Positions 16,825 to 25,357 of a stretch of DNA of 64,000 nt are shown one piece after another. The notes below the pieces were generated by a model. It searched no databases. It was not told where the DNA came from and worked only from the letters and a program-made list of their open reading frames with translations. Numbering within the stretch: position 1 is the stretch's first letter; the number at the start of each line of letters is the position of its first letter. Source of the stretch: Halarchaeum rubridurum. GTDB lineage: Archaea; Halobacteriota; Halobacteria; Halobacteriales; Halobacteriaceae. The position numbers and the translations under genes were made by a program. The DNA lies in the NCBI RefSeq assembly GCF_014647115.1, contig NZ_BMOO01000003.1, positions 1-64,000 on the forward strand, in the 5' to 3' direction.

Positions 16825-17898
16825 ATGACGACGGGTTCGCCGGACGCGTTCAGTGAGCTCGGGACGCTCGGCGTCGAGGAGGAGTTCTTCCTCGTCGACG
16901 CCGACGGTCGCCCGACGGCGGGCAGCGACACGCTCGTGTACGAGGCCGACCCGCCGGCGCTCCTCGCCGACCGTATCGACCACGAACTGTTCAAGTTCGT
17001 CGTCGAGACCCAGACGCCGAAACTCGACGGGCCGGCCGACGCCGGCGCGGCGATCCGCGACGTCCGGGACGCGCTCGTCTCCTACGCGGCCGAACACGGC
17101 TACGGCGTCGCCGCCGCCGGTCTCCACCCGGGCGCACGCTGGCGCGAACACGAGCACGCGGAGAAACCACGCTACCGCTCGCAACTCGAGCGCATCCAGT
17201 ATCCCCAACATCGGAACACGACCGCGGGCCTCCACGTCCACGTCGGGGTCGACGACGCCGACAAGGCGATGTGGATAGCGAACGAGATACGGTGGTACCT
17301 CCCCGTGATGCTCGCGCTCTCCGCGAACTCGCCCTACTGGGACGGCCACGACACCGGCCTCGCCTCCGCCCGCGCGAAGGTCTTCGAGAACCTCCCGAAC
17401 ACGGGAATGCCGACCGCGTTCGACTCCTACGCCGAGTTCGACGCCTTCGAGGAGCGGATGGTCGAGCACGGCTCGATGGAGGACCGCGGCGAGATTTGGT
17501 GGGACGTCCGCCCCCACTCGGGGCACGGGACGGTCGAGGTCCGCGCGCCCGACGCCCAGCACGACCCCGCGGTCGTCGAGGCGTTCGTCCGCTACGTCCA
17601 CGCGCTCGTCCTCGACCTCGCGGAGCGCTACGCGGACGGCGAAGCCGGCTACGGCCACCGGCGCGAGCTCCTCGACGAGAACAAGTGGCGCGCGACGCGC
17701 CACGGTCACGACGCCTCCTTCATCGCCCGCAGCGGCGAGGACACGGTGACGCTCGGCGAAGTCGTCGAGCACGAGGTCGAGCGCCTCGGCGTCACGGGCA
17801 TCAGCGACGTCTACGAGGCGGAGAGCGGCGCGGCGTTCCAGCGCCGCGTCCGCGAGACCGAGGGCGCACGCGCGCTCTACGACGCCATCCGACTCTGA
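16825..17898 (+). CDS. gshA: Glutamate-cysteine ligase (GCS2 type)
   Basis: ATP-dependent synthesis of gamma-glutamylcysteine, the main low-molecular thiol of haloarchaea. The 357 aa protein shows [10 protein letters not shown] at the N-terminus (metal/glutamate site), then [10 protein letters not shown] and [15 protein letters not shown] of the carboxylate-amine ligase fold. A TATA-like stretch (ACTTATAAAC) lies about 27 nt upstream. It fits the redox theme of the glutaredoxin-thioredoxin reductase fusion in this window. Confidence 0.92.
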   Translation: MTTGSPDAFSELGTLGVEEEFFLVDADGRPTAGSDTLVYEADPPALLADRIDHELFKFVVETQTPKLDGPADAGAAIRDVRDALVSYAAEHGYGVAAAGLHPGARWREHEHAEKPRYRSQLERIQYPQHRNTTAGLHVHVGVDDADKAMWIANEIRWYLPVMLALSANSPYWDGHDTGLASARAKVFENLPNTGMPTAFDSYAEFDAFEERMVEHGSMEDRGEIWWDVRPHSGHGTVEVRAPDAQHDPAVVEAFVRYVHALVLDLAERYADGEAGYGHRRELLDENKWRATRHGHDASFIARSGEDTVTLGEVVEHEVERLGVTGISDVYEAESGAAFQRRVRETEGARALYDAIRL

Positions 17899-17971
17899 GA
17901 GCGAGCGCGAGGACCAGGACGAGCAGGAGGTTTTTACGCGCCCGGAGCTTCCGTTCTCCCGAGACCGACAC

Positions 17972-18544
17972 ATGTCCGAGGACACAGCCGACACACCCGA
18001 GGACGAGGGGGAGCGAAGCGCGCGTGACCGGCTCGGCGAGAGCGCGGACCGCGCGCGCTCGGGGTTCGACGACCGCGTCGTCGACATCCTCTCGTGGATG
18101 CTCGACACCGAGACCCGCGCGCGTATCTACGTCTACCTCCGACAGCACCCGTGGAGCACGAGCGAGGAGGTCGCCGAGGGGACCGGCCTCTACCCGAGCA
18201 CGGTGCGCGAGGCGCTCGCCGAACTCGCCGACGAGGACACCGTCGAGCGCCGTAAACGCGAGAGCGAGGGGGCCGGCAACAACCCCTACGAGTACACCGC
18301 CATCGCGCCGAGCGACCTCGTCGGCGGCGTCGTCGGCGGCGTTCAGGACGAACTGAACACGATATTCACGCTCGGCCGCGAGGACGACGACCAACCGGTC
18401 CGCATCGAGGTCGACGGCGACGACGATGACGCCGAGGCTGCCGGCGAAGGGTCGGACGCCGACGGCGAGGCGGACGCGAGCGACGCGAGCGATGCGAGCG
18501 ATGCGGCCGCGGGCGAGGCGGATAGCGACGACCGGAACGCCTGA
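17972..18544 (+). CDS. Winged-helix transcriptional regulator with acidic tail
   Basis: 190 aa protein. A winged helix-turn-helix occupies about residues 35-110 (TRARIYVYLRQHPWSTSEEV...GLYPSTVREALAEL). A glycine-rich amphipathic segment (VGGVVGGV) follows, then a low-complexity Asp/Ser/Ala tail of about 60 residues encoded by GCGAGCGA-type repeats. The tail may mimic DNA or be an instability-prone spacer. The regulon is unknown. A GGTTTTTACG box lies about 40 nt upstream. Confidence 0.78.
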   Translation: MSEDTADTPEDEGERSARDRLGESADRARSGFDDRVVDILSWMLDTETRARIYVYLRQHPWSTSEEVAEGTGLYPSTVREALAELADEDTVERRKRESEGAGNNPYEYTAIAPSDLVGGVVGGVQDELNTIFTLGREDDDQPVRIEVDGDDDDAEAAGEGSDADGEADASDASDASDAAAGEADSDDRNA

Positions 18545-18584
18545 GAACCAAACTGCTAAACATGATGGAATCCTCGCCCGGTGT

Positions 18585-19064
18585 ATGAACGTTGCGCTGG
18601 GCGGGACGTTCGACCCCATCCACGACGGTCACCGCGCGCTCTTCGAGCGTGCGTTCGAACTCGGGGACGTCACCGTCGGCCTGACGAGCGACGACCTCGC
18701 ACCCCAGACCCGTCAGGAGGAGCGCCACGTCCGCCCGTTCGCGGAGCGAAAACGCGCCCTCGCCGACGAACTCGAACGGTTCGCCGACGAGTACGGCCGT
18801 GACTACGAGGTCCGCGAGCTCTCAGAACCCACCGGCATCGCCGTCGAACCCCAGTTCGACGCGCTCGTCGTCTCCCCCGAGACCGAGAAGGGGGCCGAGC
18901 GCGTCAACGAGATACGCCGCGAGCGCGGCTACGACTCCCTCCGCATCGAGGTCGTCCCGCGTGTCGCCGCCGACGACGGCGGCGTCATCTCCTCCACGCG
19001 AATCGTCAAGGGCGAAATCGACGAACACGGGAACGTGACACCCGACGCGACCCCGCGCGAGTAG
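18585..19064 (+). CDS. coaD: Phosphopantetheine adenylyltransferase
   Basis: Penultimate coenzyme A enzyme: 4'-phosphopantetheine plus ATP gives dephospho-CoA. The 159 aa cytidylyltransferase-like fold carries GGTFDPIHDGHRAL (the nucleotidyltransferase HxGH-type motif) and the distal ISSTRIVKGEI. It is the archaeal/eukaryotic type rather than bacterial CoaD in detail. A TATA-like CTGCTAAACAT precedes it at a suitable distance. Confidence 0.92.
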   Translation: MNVALGGTFDPIHDGHRALFERAFELGDVTVGLTSDDLAPQTRQEERHVRPFAERKRALADELERFADEYGRDYEVRELSEPTGIAVEPQFDALVVSPETEKGAERVNEIRRERGYDSLRIEVVPRVAADDGGVISSTRIVKGEIDEHGNVTPDATPRE

Positions 19065-19070
19065 TCGGCC

Positions 19071-19406
19071 CTACCACGACGGCGGTTCGAGCCCCGCGTC
19101 CGCCAGCAACTCCTTCCATCGGCCCTGCACGGATTGCCGCGAGACGTCCGCGGCCTCCGCGACTGCCGTCTGCGAGCGCTGGTCGCCCGCGACGAGCGAC
19201 CCCGCGTAGATCGCCGCCGCGAGCGCCGCCCGCTTCGACCGCTCCTCCTCCGGGACCCCCGTGAGGAAGAGGTCCTCCGCGCTCGAACGCGCCTCCGCGT
19301 CGAGGTCGAGTCTGTCCGCGACGCGGTCGAGCTCCGCCACCCACTCGGCGTTCTCGAACGCGTCGCCCGCGCGATACATATCGCTCCCGAGGGGGTGAAG
19401 CGACAT
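19071..19406 (-). CDS. TFB/cyclin-fold protein (single repeat)
   Basis: 111 aa protein that resembles one cyclin-like repeat of transcription factor B. The sequence from RSKRAALAAAIYAGSL to VSRQSVQGRWKELL matches the second TFB repeat with its helix-turn-helix. No zinc ribbon or B-finger is present, so it cannot replace TFB and may act as a small regulator. The ATG at 19,406 was chosen because a longer frame would run into the tRNA-Leu gene. Confidence 0.72.
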   Translation of the reverse strand: MSLHPLGSDMYRAGDAFENAEWVAELDRVADRLDLDAEARSSAEDLFLTGVPEEERSKRAALAAAIYAGSLVAGDQRSQTAVAEAADVSRQSVQGRWKELLADAGLEPPSW

Positions 19407-19461
19407 AAGCGCACGGCGAAGGCGACACGCTCTTAGGGAACTCGGCCCATCGTCCGTACGC

Positions 19462-19546
19462 GCACGGGTAGCCAAGCCTGGCCAACGGCGTAGCGCTTAG
19501 GACGCTATCCCGAAGGGGTCCGCCGGTTCGAATCCGGTCCCGTGCA
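19462..19546 (+). tRNA. tRNA-Leu (anticodon UAG)
   Basis: Full cloverleaf of 85 nt. The acceptor stem is GCACGGG/CCCGTGC with A73. The anticodon stem TAGCG/CGCTA has loop CTTAGGA, giving TAG. A long class-II variable arm follows, then T-arm GCCGG-TTCGAAT-CCGGT. No intron is present, and CCA is not encoded, as usual in archaea. Confidence 0.96.
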
Positions 19547-19632
19547 TTTTCTGTCCGAGCGAAGCGAGGGCGAGAGTTACCTGAACGGACCGCCACGACA
19601 CCGGCGCACACGCCGAGAAACGTGTTCCCGCC

Positions 19633-20028
19633 TTACTGGCCGGTAACGACGTCGTCGGCCCGAATCCGCAGGAGGACGCGCTCGCTCTGGATGGGGACGG
19701 CGTAGTCGTCACCGGTGTAACGGTGGGCGAGGGCGTCGATGTGTTCGCGCGCGCCGTCGGTCGTGACCGCCGCGACCTCGCCGGTGACGGAGAGGAACCG
19801 ATAGTCGTCGTCGGGGTCGGTCATGCTCGCGGCAATCGTCGGGTCGCGTTCGGCGTTGCGGGCCTTGCGGCGGTGGCGTTCGGTGTTGACGAGGAGGCGG
19901 TCGTCCTCGGCGTCGTAGTCGACCCAGACGGGCGTCGCGTGTGGCGTGCCGTCGGGGTTCATCGTGGTGACGTGCGCGATGGTCGGCTTCTCGAAGAGGT
20001 CGTGGTACGCCTCGGGAATCGCGGGCAT
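19633..20028 (-). CDS. PPOX-class F420-dependent oxidoreductase-like protein
   Basis: 131 aa split-barrel flavin/F420-binding protein of the pyridoxamine-5'-phosphate-oxidase superfamily. TIAHVTTMNPDGTPHATPVWV at the N-terminal strands and LLVNTERHRRKARN are characteristic. Haloarchaea make F420, so F420 is the likelier cofactor, but FMN cannot be excluded. Confidence 0.82.
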   Translation of the reverse strand: MPAIPEAYHDLFEKPTIAHVTTMNPDGTPHATPVWVDYDAEDDRLLVNTERHRRKARNAERDPTIAASMTDPDDDYRFLSVTGEVAAVTTDGAREHIDALAHRYTGDDYAVPIQSERVLLRIRADDVVTGQ

Positions 20029-20130
20029 GCCCGACCCATCGGCGGGGCACGACGTAGTTCTTCGCGTCCCGGCGGACGGACGTCAGACGGGTCACAACCC
20101 TTTTTGTGGGTCCACGAGTCCGTAGCACTA

Positions 20131-20952
20131 ATGTCTGCGCTGAAGGGTCTTCTCGGCGAGCTCGTGACGGACGTCGACGCGCTGGTGGCGTTCTCCCCCA
20201 GCGGGTCGTATTACGAGCGCGCGCGGGACGCCACCGACGAGGGTGACGTCGACCTGATCGTGGTGGGCGCGGAGAACACGGTCGGCGCGGATGCCTTCGT
20301 CGAACTCCCGCTGGAGTTCGCCGAGGTCACCGAACGCGTGCGCTTCGGCATCGAGGGGGCGCTCGACAGCGAGTACGTCGCGGATGGCGACGACGTCGCG
20401 TGCGTGACCTCGGTGTTCGACGACGGCGTCGATACGGTCTCGCGGGTGCGCGTCGACGCCGAACGCCATTCGGGCGTCTACGACCTCTTCGTGAACTCGC
20501 GGGCCGACCCGGCGGTCATCCGCGACGTCCTCGACGTCGTGATCGAACTCGGGCAGAAGGGTCAGAAGGGTAAGCCAGTCGGTGCGCTGTTCGTCGTCGG
20601 CGACGCCGGGAAGGTGATGAACAAGTCCCGGCCGCTCTCCTACAACCCCTTCGAGAAGAGCCACGTCCACGTCGGCGACCCGATCGTGAACGTGATGCTC
20701 AAGGAGTTCTCGCGGCTCGACGGCGCGTTCGTCATCAGCGACTCCGGGAAGATCGTCTCCGCGTACCGCTACCTGGAGGGCTCCGCCGAGGGCGTCGACA
20801 TCCCGAAGGGGCTCGGGACGCGGCACATGGCGGCGGCGAGCATCACGCGCGATTCGAGCGCCATCGCCGTGGTGCTGAGCGAGAGCGACGGGCTCGTCCG
20901 CGCGTTCAAGGGCGGTGAGCTCGTCCTCGAACTCGACCCGGAGGCGTATTGA
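20131..20952 (+). CDS. dacZ: Diadenylate cyclase DacZ
   Basis: Makes the second messenger cyclic di-AMP from ATP. The 273 aa protein has an N-terminal PK-like domain and a C-terminal DAC domain (about residues 150-260) with DGAFVISDSGKI and GTRHMAAASITR, equivalent to the DGA and RHR catalytic motifs. The TGA overlaps the ATG of the downstream MscS-like gene (TGATG), so the two are translationally coupled. This agrees with the link between c-di-AMP and osmotic balance. Upstream frame extension was rejected because homology begins at this ATG. Confidence 0.92.
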   Translation: MSALKGLLGELVTDVDALVAFSPSGSYYERARDATDEGDVDLIVVGAENTVGADAFVELPLEFAEVTERVRFGIEGALDSEYVADGDDVACVTSVFDDGVDTVSRVRVDAERHSGVYDLFVNSRADPAVIRDVLDVVIELGQKGQKGKPVGALFVVGDAGKVMNKSRPLSYNPFEKSHVHVGDPIVNVMLKEFSRLDGAFVISDSGKIVSAYRYLEGSAEGVDIPKGLGTRHMAAASITRDSSAIAVVLSESDGLVRAFKGGELVLELDPEAY

Positions 20953-21719
20953 TGGACGTCCAGACGCTCGTGATGCGGGACGTCGACTACCTCCTCGCGC
21001 TCGGCGTGCTCGTCGTCGGCCTCGTCGCGGGCTACCTCGTCGGGCGGCTGAACGCCCGCCTCCTCCGCGCGGCCGGCGTCCCCGAGGCCGTCGAGGGGAC
21101 GAGCGTCGAGCGGACCGCGCGGCGCTTCGATACGTCCATCGCCGCGCTCCTCGCGCGCTTCTCCTCGCTCGTCATCTACGCCGTCGCGGTCGTCCTCGCG
21201 CTCGCCGTCATGGACCTCGTGGACCTCCGCGCGCTCTGGTACCGCCTCGTCGGCTACCTCCCCGCCGTCGTGTTCGCGCTCGCCGTCCTCGTCTTCGGCG
21301 TCCTCGTCGGCGACAAGGCCGAGGTCGTCGTCTCCGAGCGCCTGCGGGGCGTGAAGGTGCCCGAGATCGGCGTCATCCCGCTCGTCGTCAAGTACGGCAT
21401 CGTCTTCGTCGCGGTGCTCGTCGCGCTCGGCCAACTCGGCGTCGCCACCCTCCCGCTCGTGCTCGTCTTCGCCGCGGCCGCGCTCGCGCTCATCGTCTTC
21501 GTCGCCGTGGCGACGAAGGACCTCCTCACCTCGGCCGCCGCGGGCGTCTACGTCCTTCTGAATCAGCCCTACGGCATCGGCGACCGCGTCCGCATCGGCG
21601 AGACGAGCGGCATCGTCCAAGAACTCGACGTCTTCGTGACCTACATCGAGGACGACGGCACCGAACACGTCGTCCCGAACGCCCACGTCTTCGAGTACGG
21701 CGTCGTAAAAGAGCGCTAG
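20952..21719 (+). CDS. MscS-like mechanosensitive channel, coupled to dacZ
   Basis: 255 aa membrane protein. Four hydrophobic segments (about residues 10-30, 62-82, 95-115 and 138-180) lead into a short MscS beta domain with LNQPYGIGDRVRIGETSG. The large C-terminal vestibule of canonical MscS is missing. It starts within the dacZ stop. A c-di-AMP-regulated osmotic channel is a reasonable inference, not shown. Confidence 0.85.
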   Translation: MDVQTLVMRDVDYLLALGVLVVGLVAGYLVGRLNARLLRAAGVPEAVEGTSVERTARRFDTSIAALLARFSSLVIYAVAVVLALAVMDLVDLRALWYRLVGYLPAVVFALAVLVFGVLVGDKAEVVVSERLRGVKVPEIGVIPLVVKYGIVFVAVLVALGQLGVATLPLVLVFAAAALALIVFVAVATKDLLTSAAAGVYVLLNQPYGIGDRVRIGETSGIVQELDVFVTYIEDDGTEHVVPNAHVFEYGVVKER

Positions 21720-21735
21720 TTCCGTTCCGGCTCTC

Positions 21736-22338
21736 TCACTCCCGTTCCTCGGCCGTCCCGTCGGCACCATCGTCCACCGTGTCCGCCGCGTCCGCCGTGT
21801 CCGCCGCGCCCGTCCCTTCGCCACCGCCACCGCTCGCGTCGCCGTCCCGCGATAGTGGTTCCGCCGGGACGCCCGCGACCGTCGTCCCGGGGGGAACGTC
21901 CTCGACGACGAGCGAGTTCGCCGCGACCTGCGCGCCGCGGCCGACCGTGACACCCGGGAGGACGACCGCACCCGCACCGACCATCGCCCGTTCGCCGACG
22001 ACCACCTCACCCGTCCGGTACTCGTCCTGGAGGAACTCGTGGCAGAGCAGCGTGGCGTCGTAGCCGACGATGGCGTCGTCCTCGACGGTGAGGAGCTCGG
22101 GGAAGAAGACGTCGGGCGTCGCCTCCAGGCCGAAGGAGACGCCGTCGCCGACCGTCATCCCGAGGAGCCGGTAGAGGACGACCTTCAGCCGGAGGCTCGG
22201 CGAGTGACGCGCGAGCACGATGCAGGCGTAGTTGAACGCGATGCGGGCGAACCCCTTCGCCTCCGGCCAGTGTCGGAGGGCGTTCCGAGGCCCGGGCGTG
22301 GGGTGGCGCGCCAGTCGGTCGTGGCGGCGGTCGGTCAT
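21736..22338 (-). CDS. Left-handed beta-helix acyltransferase
   Basis: 200 aa transferase. Hexapeptide repeats (about residues 65-160, e.g. VVVGERAMVGAGAVVLPGV and the DVPPGTTVAGVPAEPL ending) define the LbH fold of maltose/galactoside O-acetyltransferase relatives. A C-terminal Gly/Ala/Asp low-complexity tail of about 35 residues follows. The acceptor substrate is unknown. Confidence 0.82.
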   Translation of the reverse strand: MTDRRHDRLARHPTPGPRNALRHWPEAKGFARIAFNYACIVLARHSPSLRLKVVLYRLLGMTVGDGVSFGLEATPDVFFPELLTVEDDAIVGYDATLLCHEFLQDEYRTGEVVVGERAMVGAGAVVLPGVTVGRGAQVAANSLVVEDVPPGTTVAGVPAEPLSRDGDASGGGGEGTGAADTADAADTVDDGADGTAEERE

Positions 22339-22447
22339 ACCCGGCGTTCGTCACCGCGTACCGTGAATCCCCTGCTCCCCCGACCGTTTTCGACGGCTGT
22401 CGTAGCCAGGGTTTATGGTCGTCGTACCCCTCACTACGTCTAACGAG

Positions 22448-22672
22448 ATGCAAGCGCGACAGATGCCGAAGGGAGTTCCCGAAACGGTCGAATCGGCGCG
22501 GGGAAAGCTCGTCTATCTCTTCTTGCAGTTCCACGAGGGTGCGACCCTCGACGAGCTCCGCGACGGCCTCGACCTCCAACGGATTACGCTGTTCAGTGTG
22601 CTAAAGACCCTCGAAGAACGCGGCGTCGTCGATCGCGACGGCGAGACGTACGTTACCGCTCGACCGGCCTGA
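22448..22672 (+). CDS. Small TrmB/MarR-like winged-helix protein
   Basis: 74 aa helix-turn-helix protein (VPETVESARGKLVYLFLQF at the start, then LDLQRITLFSVLKTLEERG). The ATG at 22,448 was preferred over one 33 nt upstream because the GTTTATGG promoter box lies about 35 nt before it and overlaps the upstream ATG. It is probably a DNA-binding regulator with unknown targets. Confidence 0.75.
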   Translation: MQARQMPKGVPETVESARGKLVYLFLQFHEGATLDELRDGLDLQRITLFSVLKTLEERGVVDRDGETYVTARPA

Positions 22673-22823
22673 ACTCGCCCGTTACGTCCCAATCGTGGAT
22701 ACAGGATACTTCTCCCTCGTCACCCTCGGGTACGCGCCACGCATCGACGTCCTCGTTCCAGGCTTCCGTTCGTCCGCATCGCACGCAGGAGCGTTCTTTC
22801 GGAGACCGAATGGTGAGACTCAT
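22653..22823 (-). CDS. HEWD-type small zinc-finger protein
   Basis: 56 aa protein starting MSLTIRSPKERSCVRCGRT and ending with CIHDWDVTGEF, close to the haloarchaeal HEWD family of zinc-finger miniproteins. TTTTACC about 27 nt upstream supports a leaderless start. It overlaps the end of the HTH gene on the other strand by 20 nt. Confidence 0.78.
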   Translation of the reverse strand: MSLTIRSPKERSCVRCGRTEAWNEDVDAWRVPEGDEGEVSCIHDWDVTGEFRPVER

Positions 22824-22908
22824 ACACACACGTAATGCGTCGATGAGGTAAAAGGCTACGCTTCTTCGGCAACGATTGTCACTCCCGTCCACGGGTCTAT
22901 CACGGTCG

Positions 22909-25287
22909 TTACTCCCAGAATTCGTCCAGCTTCGGCCCGATGAACTCCGGCGTCATCCGAACGAACTCCTCGCGCTCCTCCGCACCGAGATAGCCGTGGA
23001 CCGACCGGGGCGCGTCCGCCGTGTAGCGCTCGTCGACGAAGGCCCGGACGCCGCGCTCGTCGCGCCCGCGGACGACGCGTCCGATGGCCTGTCGCGCCCG
23101 CCGGACCGCCGGCACCGTCAGCGCGTACTCGAAGGCGTTCTCCTCCCCGAACGCGTCCGCGTACGCCCGCTTCACCGCGCGGATTCGGGGCGACGCGACG
23201 TTCACGAGCGGGACGCCGACCACCGCACAGCAGTGGAGTTTCTCCCCGTCGTAGTCCACGCCTTCCGTCAGCGTCCCCCGCGTCGAGGTGACGAGCACCT
23301 TCCCCGGGCCGCGGAAGAACGCGCGCTTCAGCCGCTCCGTCTCCTCGTCGCTCGAACTCGAATCGACCAGTACCTCCTTCTCGACCGCCTCGGCGAGGTA
23401 GTCGCCCGCCCACGCCGCCTCGCGGTAGTTCGGCATGCAGACGAGGACGTTCCCGTGGCTCCGTGCGAGCGTCCGCAGGACGTAGCGGTACTCCTCGCGG
23501 GTCGCGTTCGCGTTCTCGCTCGTCGGCGTCCCCCGGTTGCGCGCCGTGAACGCCTCCGCGGCGACCGTCCACGACGCCCGGTTCTCCTCGGGGAACGGCA
23601 GGTCGTAGGAGCGCTCCGCGACCGGCCGCGGGTCGTCCGGGTCGTCCGCGAGCGCGTCGAGCCCGACGACCTCCCGAAAGACGTCGAGCGGTTCGAGCGT
23701 CGCCGACATCAACACGCCCCCGCCGAGCCCCGCGAAGACGTCGCGCACCGCCCCGCCAGGCATGCAGTTGTACGTCACGAGCCCCGCGGTGTACGTCGCC
23801 TCCCACGGCTCGCCGCTCGGCGCTTCCTTCGGCGCGTGCTCCAGTTCTATCTCCCGGAAGTACGTCGCGTGGTCGCGCTCCCACCAGTTCGTGAAGACGG
23901 ACCCGACGGCCGCACAGACCGTCGAGCGGTCCTCCTCGTCGAGGACGTCCTCGACCGCCGTCCCGACCGCCCGGAGCCGCCGCCAGCAGTCGCCCGCGTA
24001 CCCCTCGCGCTCCGCCCACCGCGTCAGGTCGTCGGGTTCGGCGACGTCCGGGTCGCGCAAGGGGAGTTCGACGTCGTGCGCCGGCCAGTCGCGCTCGCCG
24101 TCGAACTCGTCGGCGAGGCGCTCTCTCACCTCGCCCGTCAGCCACGCCGCGACGTCGTCGTAGAAGTCCCGCGCGCGCTTCACGTCCCCGACCGTCACGT
24201 CGAAGTCCGCGAGGTGCGCCGCGACCTCCGATTTCGCCTCCTCGCTCTGATTCGCCCGCGCGACGAGTTCGCTCAGGTCGTTGCGCGCCCGCCGGAGCGT
24301 CTGCCGGCCGACGCGCTCCGAGAGCAGGTCGCGCACGCGCTCCTCGATTCGGTGGGCCTCGTCGACGATCACGAACGTCTCCTCGCCGACGACGCCCTCG
24401 ATGAGCGGCCGGCTCTGCGGGTCGAAGAGGTGGTTGTAGTTCCCGACGATCACGTCCGCCTCGTCCAGCAGGACGCTCTGGACGCGGTGGGGACACGTCC
24501 CGGCCTCGACGGCCGCCGGCAGGAGGTCGCGGGAGGTGACGACGTGCTCCTCGCCCGCGGAGAAGTCGATCGGAGAGCCGCGGTTGCGACCGTACCAGTC
24601 CGCCTCGAACGGACAGAACAGGGGTTCGTCCTCGTCGAACTCCGCCCCCGCGCTCGGCTGGACGGGGACGTAGGGCGAACTCGCGCCCGCGGTCTCCAGC
24701 GTCGACCGGTCGATGGACTCCCGGCCGGGGCGCGCGCTCGCCGCGAGCTCGCGGGCTTTCACGGGGTCCCACCACGCCTCGTCGACGTCCTCGTCCGTCC
24801 GTATCGCGGTCAGGTCGTCTATCTCCACGCCGTCGGAGCGCGCCCCGTCGTCGCCCGCCTCCACCAGCCCGGCGGTCGTCTCGCGGAGGTCCTCGCAGCG
24901 CTCGTGGGTGCTCGTGTCCGCGGGGAAGACGTCCTCGCGGCCGTACGGGCAGAGGTCGCGCTTGCCGACGAGCGCCACGCTCCTGAGGGGGTCGTCGCTG
25001 TCCGCGTTCATCGTCCGGAGGTCGTCGACGAACTGCCGGAGCTGCTGTTTGACGGGCGTGACGACGAGGACGTTCTCGTAGACGCCCGCATCGCAGAGCG
25101 TCGCGGCCGCGGTCAGCGCCGCCATCGTCTTCCCCGTCCCGCACGCGCCCTCCATGGCGAGATAGCCGCCATCGCGCCCGACGTCGAGCGCGGCCTCGAT
25201 GGCGTCCGCCTGATTCTCGTACGGCTCGTCGAAGCCGAAGCGCTCGCGCCACGCGGCCCCCGCGTCCTCGGCGTCGGCGTCGCTCAT
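22909..25287 (-). CDS. Rad3/XPD-DinG-type ATP-dependent DNA helicase
   Basis: 792 aa superfamily 2 helicase. Walker A GACGTGKTM lies near residue 50. Cysteines typical of an XPD/DinG FeS region are at about residues 112-265 (LCPYGRED, LFCPFEAD, GTCPHRV). DEAH box IVDEAHRIE and the C-terminal motifs SRGTLTEGVDYDGE and RRARQAIGRVVRG complete the core. It unwinds DNA 5' to 3' in known relatives and probably acts in repair or replication. Long acidic insertions fit the haloarchaeal version. Confidence 0.9.
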   Translation of the reverse strand: MSDADAEDAGAAWRERFGFDEPYENQADAIEAALDVGRDGGYLAMEGACGTGKTMAALTAAATLCDAGVYENVLVVTPVKQQLRQFVDDLRTMNADSDDPLRSVALVGKRDLCPYGREDVFPADTSTHERCEDLRETTAGLVEAGDDGARSDGVEIDDLTAIRTDEDVDEAWWDPVKARELAASARPGRESIDRSTLETAGASSPYVPVQPSAGAEFDEDEPLFCPFEADWYGRNRGSPIDFSAGEEHVVTSRDLLPAAVEAGTCPHRVQSVLLDEADVIVGNYNHLFDPQSRPLIEGVVGEETFVIVDEAHRIEERVRDLLSERVGRQTLRRARNDLSELVARANQSEEAKSEVAAHLADFDVTVGDVKRARDFYDDVAAWLTGEVRERLADEFDGERDWPAHDVELPLRDPDVAEPDDLTRWAEREGYAGDCWRRLRAVGTAVEDVLDEEDRSTVCAAVGSVFTNWWERDHATYFREIELEHAPKEAPSGEPWEATYTAGLVTYNCMPGGAVRDVFAGLGGGVLMSATLEPLDVFREVVGLDALADDPDDPRPVAERSYDLPFPEENRASWTVAAEAFTARNRGTPTSENANATREEYRYVLRTLARSHGNVLVCMPNYREAAWAGDYLAEAVEKEVLVDSSSSDEETERLKRAFFRGPGKVLVTSTRGTLTEGVDYDGEKLHCCAVVGVPLVNVASPRIRAVKRAYADAFGEENAFEYALTVPAVRRARQAIGRVVRGRDERGVRAFVDERYTADAPRSVHGYLGAEEREEFVRMTPEFIGPKLDEFWE

Positions 25288-25357
25288 TCAGGCGTACTGG
25301 GGCCCGCTCGCATTTGAGTGTCGGGATGAACCGGGACGAGCTGGGGTGCCGCGTCGC

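Noticed and set aside
19407-19475. Upstream extension of the TFB-like gene
   Set aside because: It would overlap the tRNA-Leu gene; the ATG at 19,406 begins at protein-like sequence.
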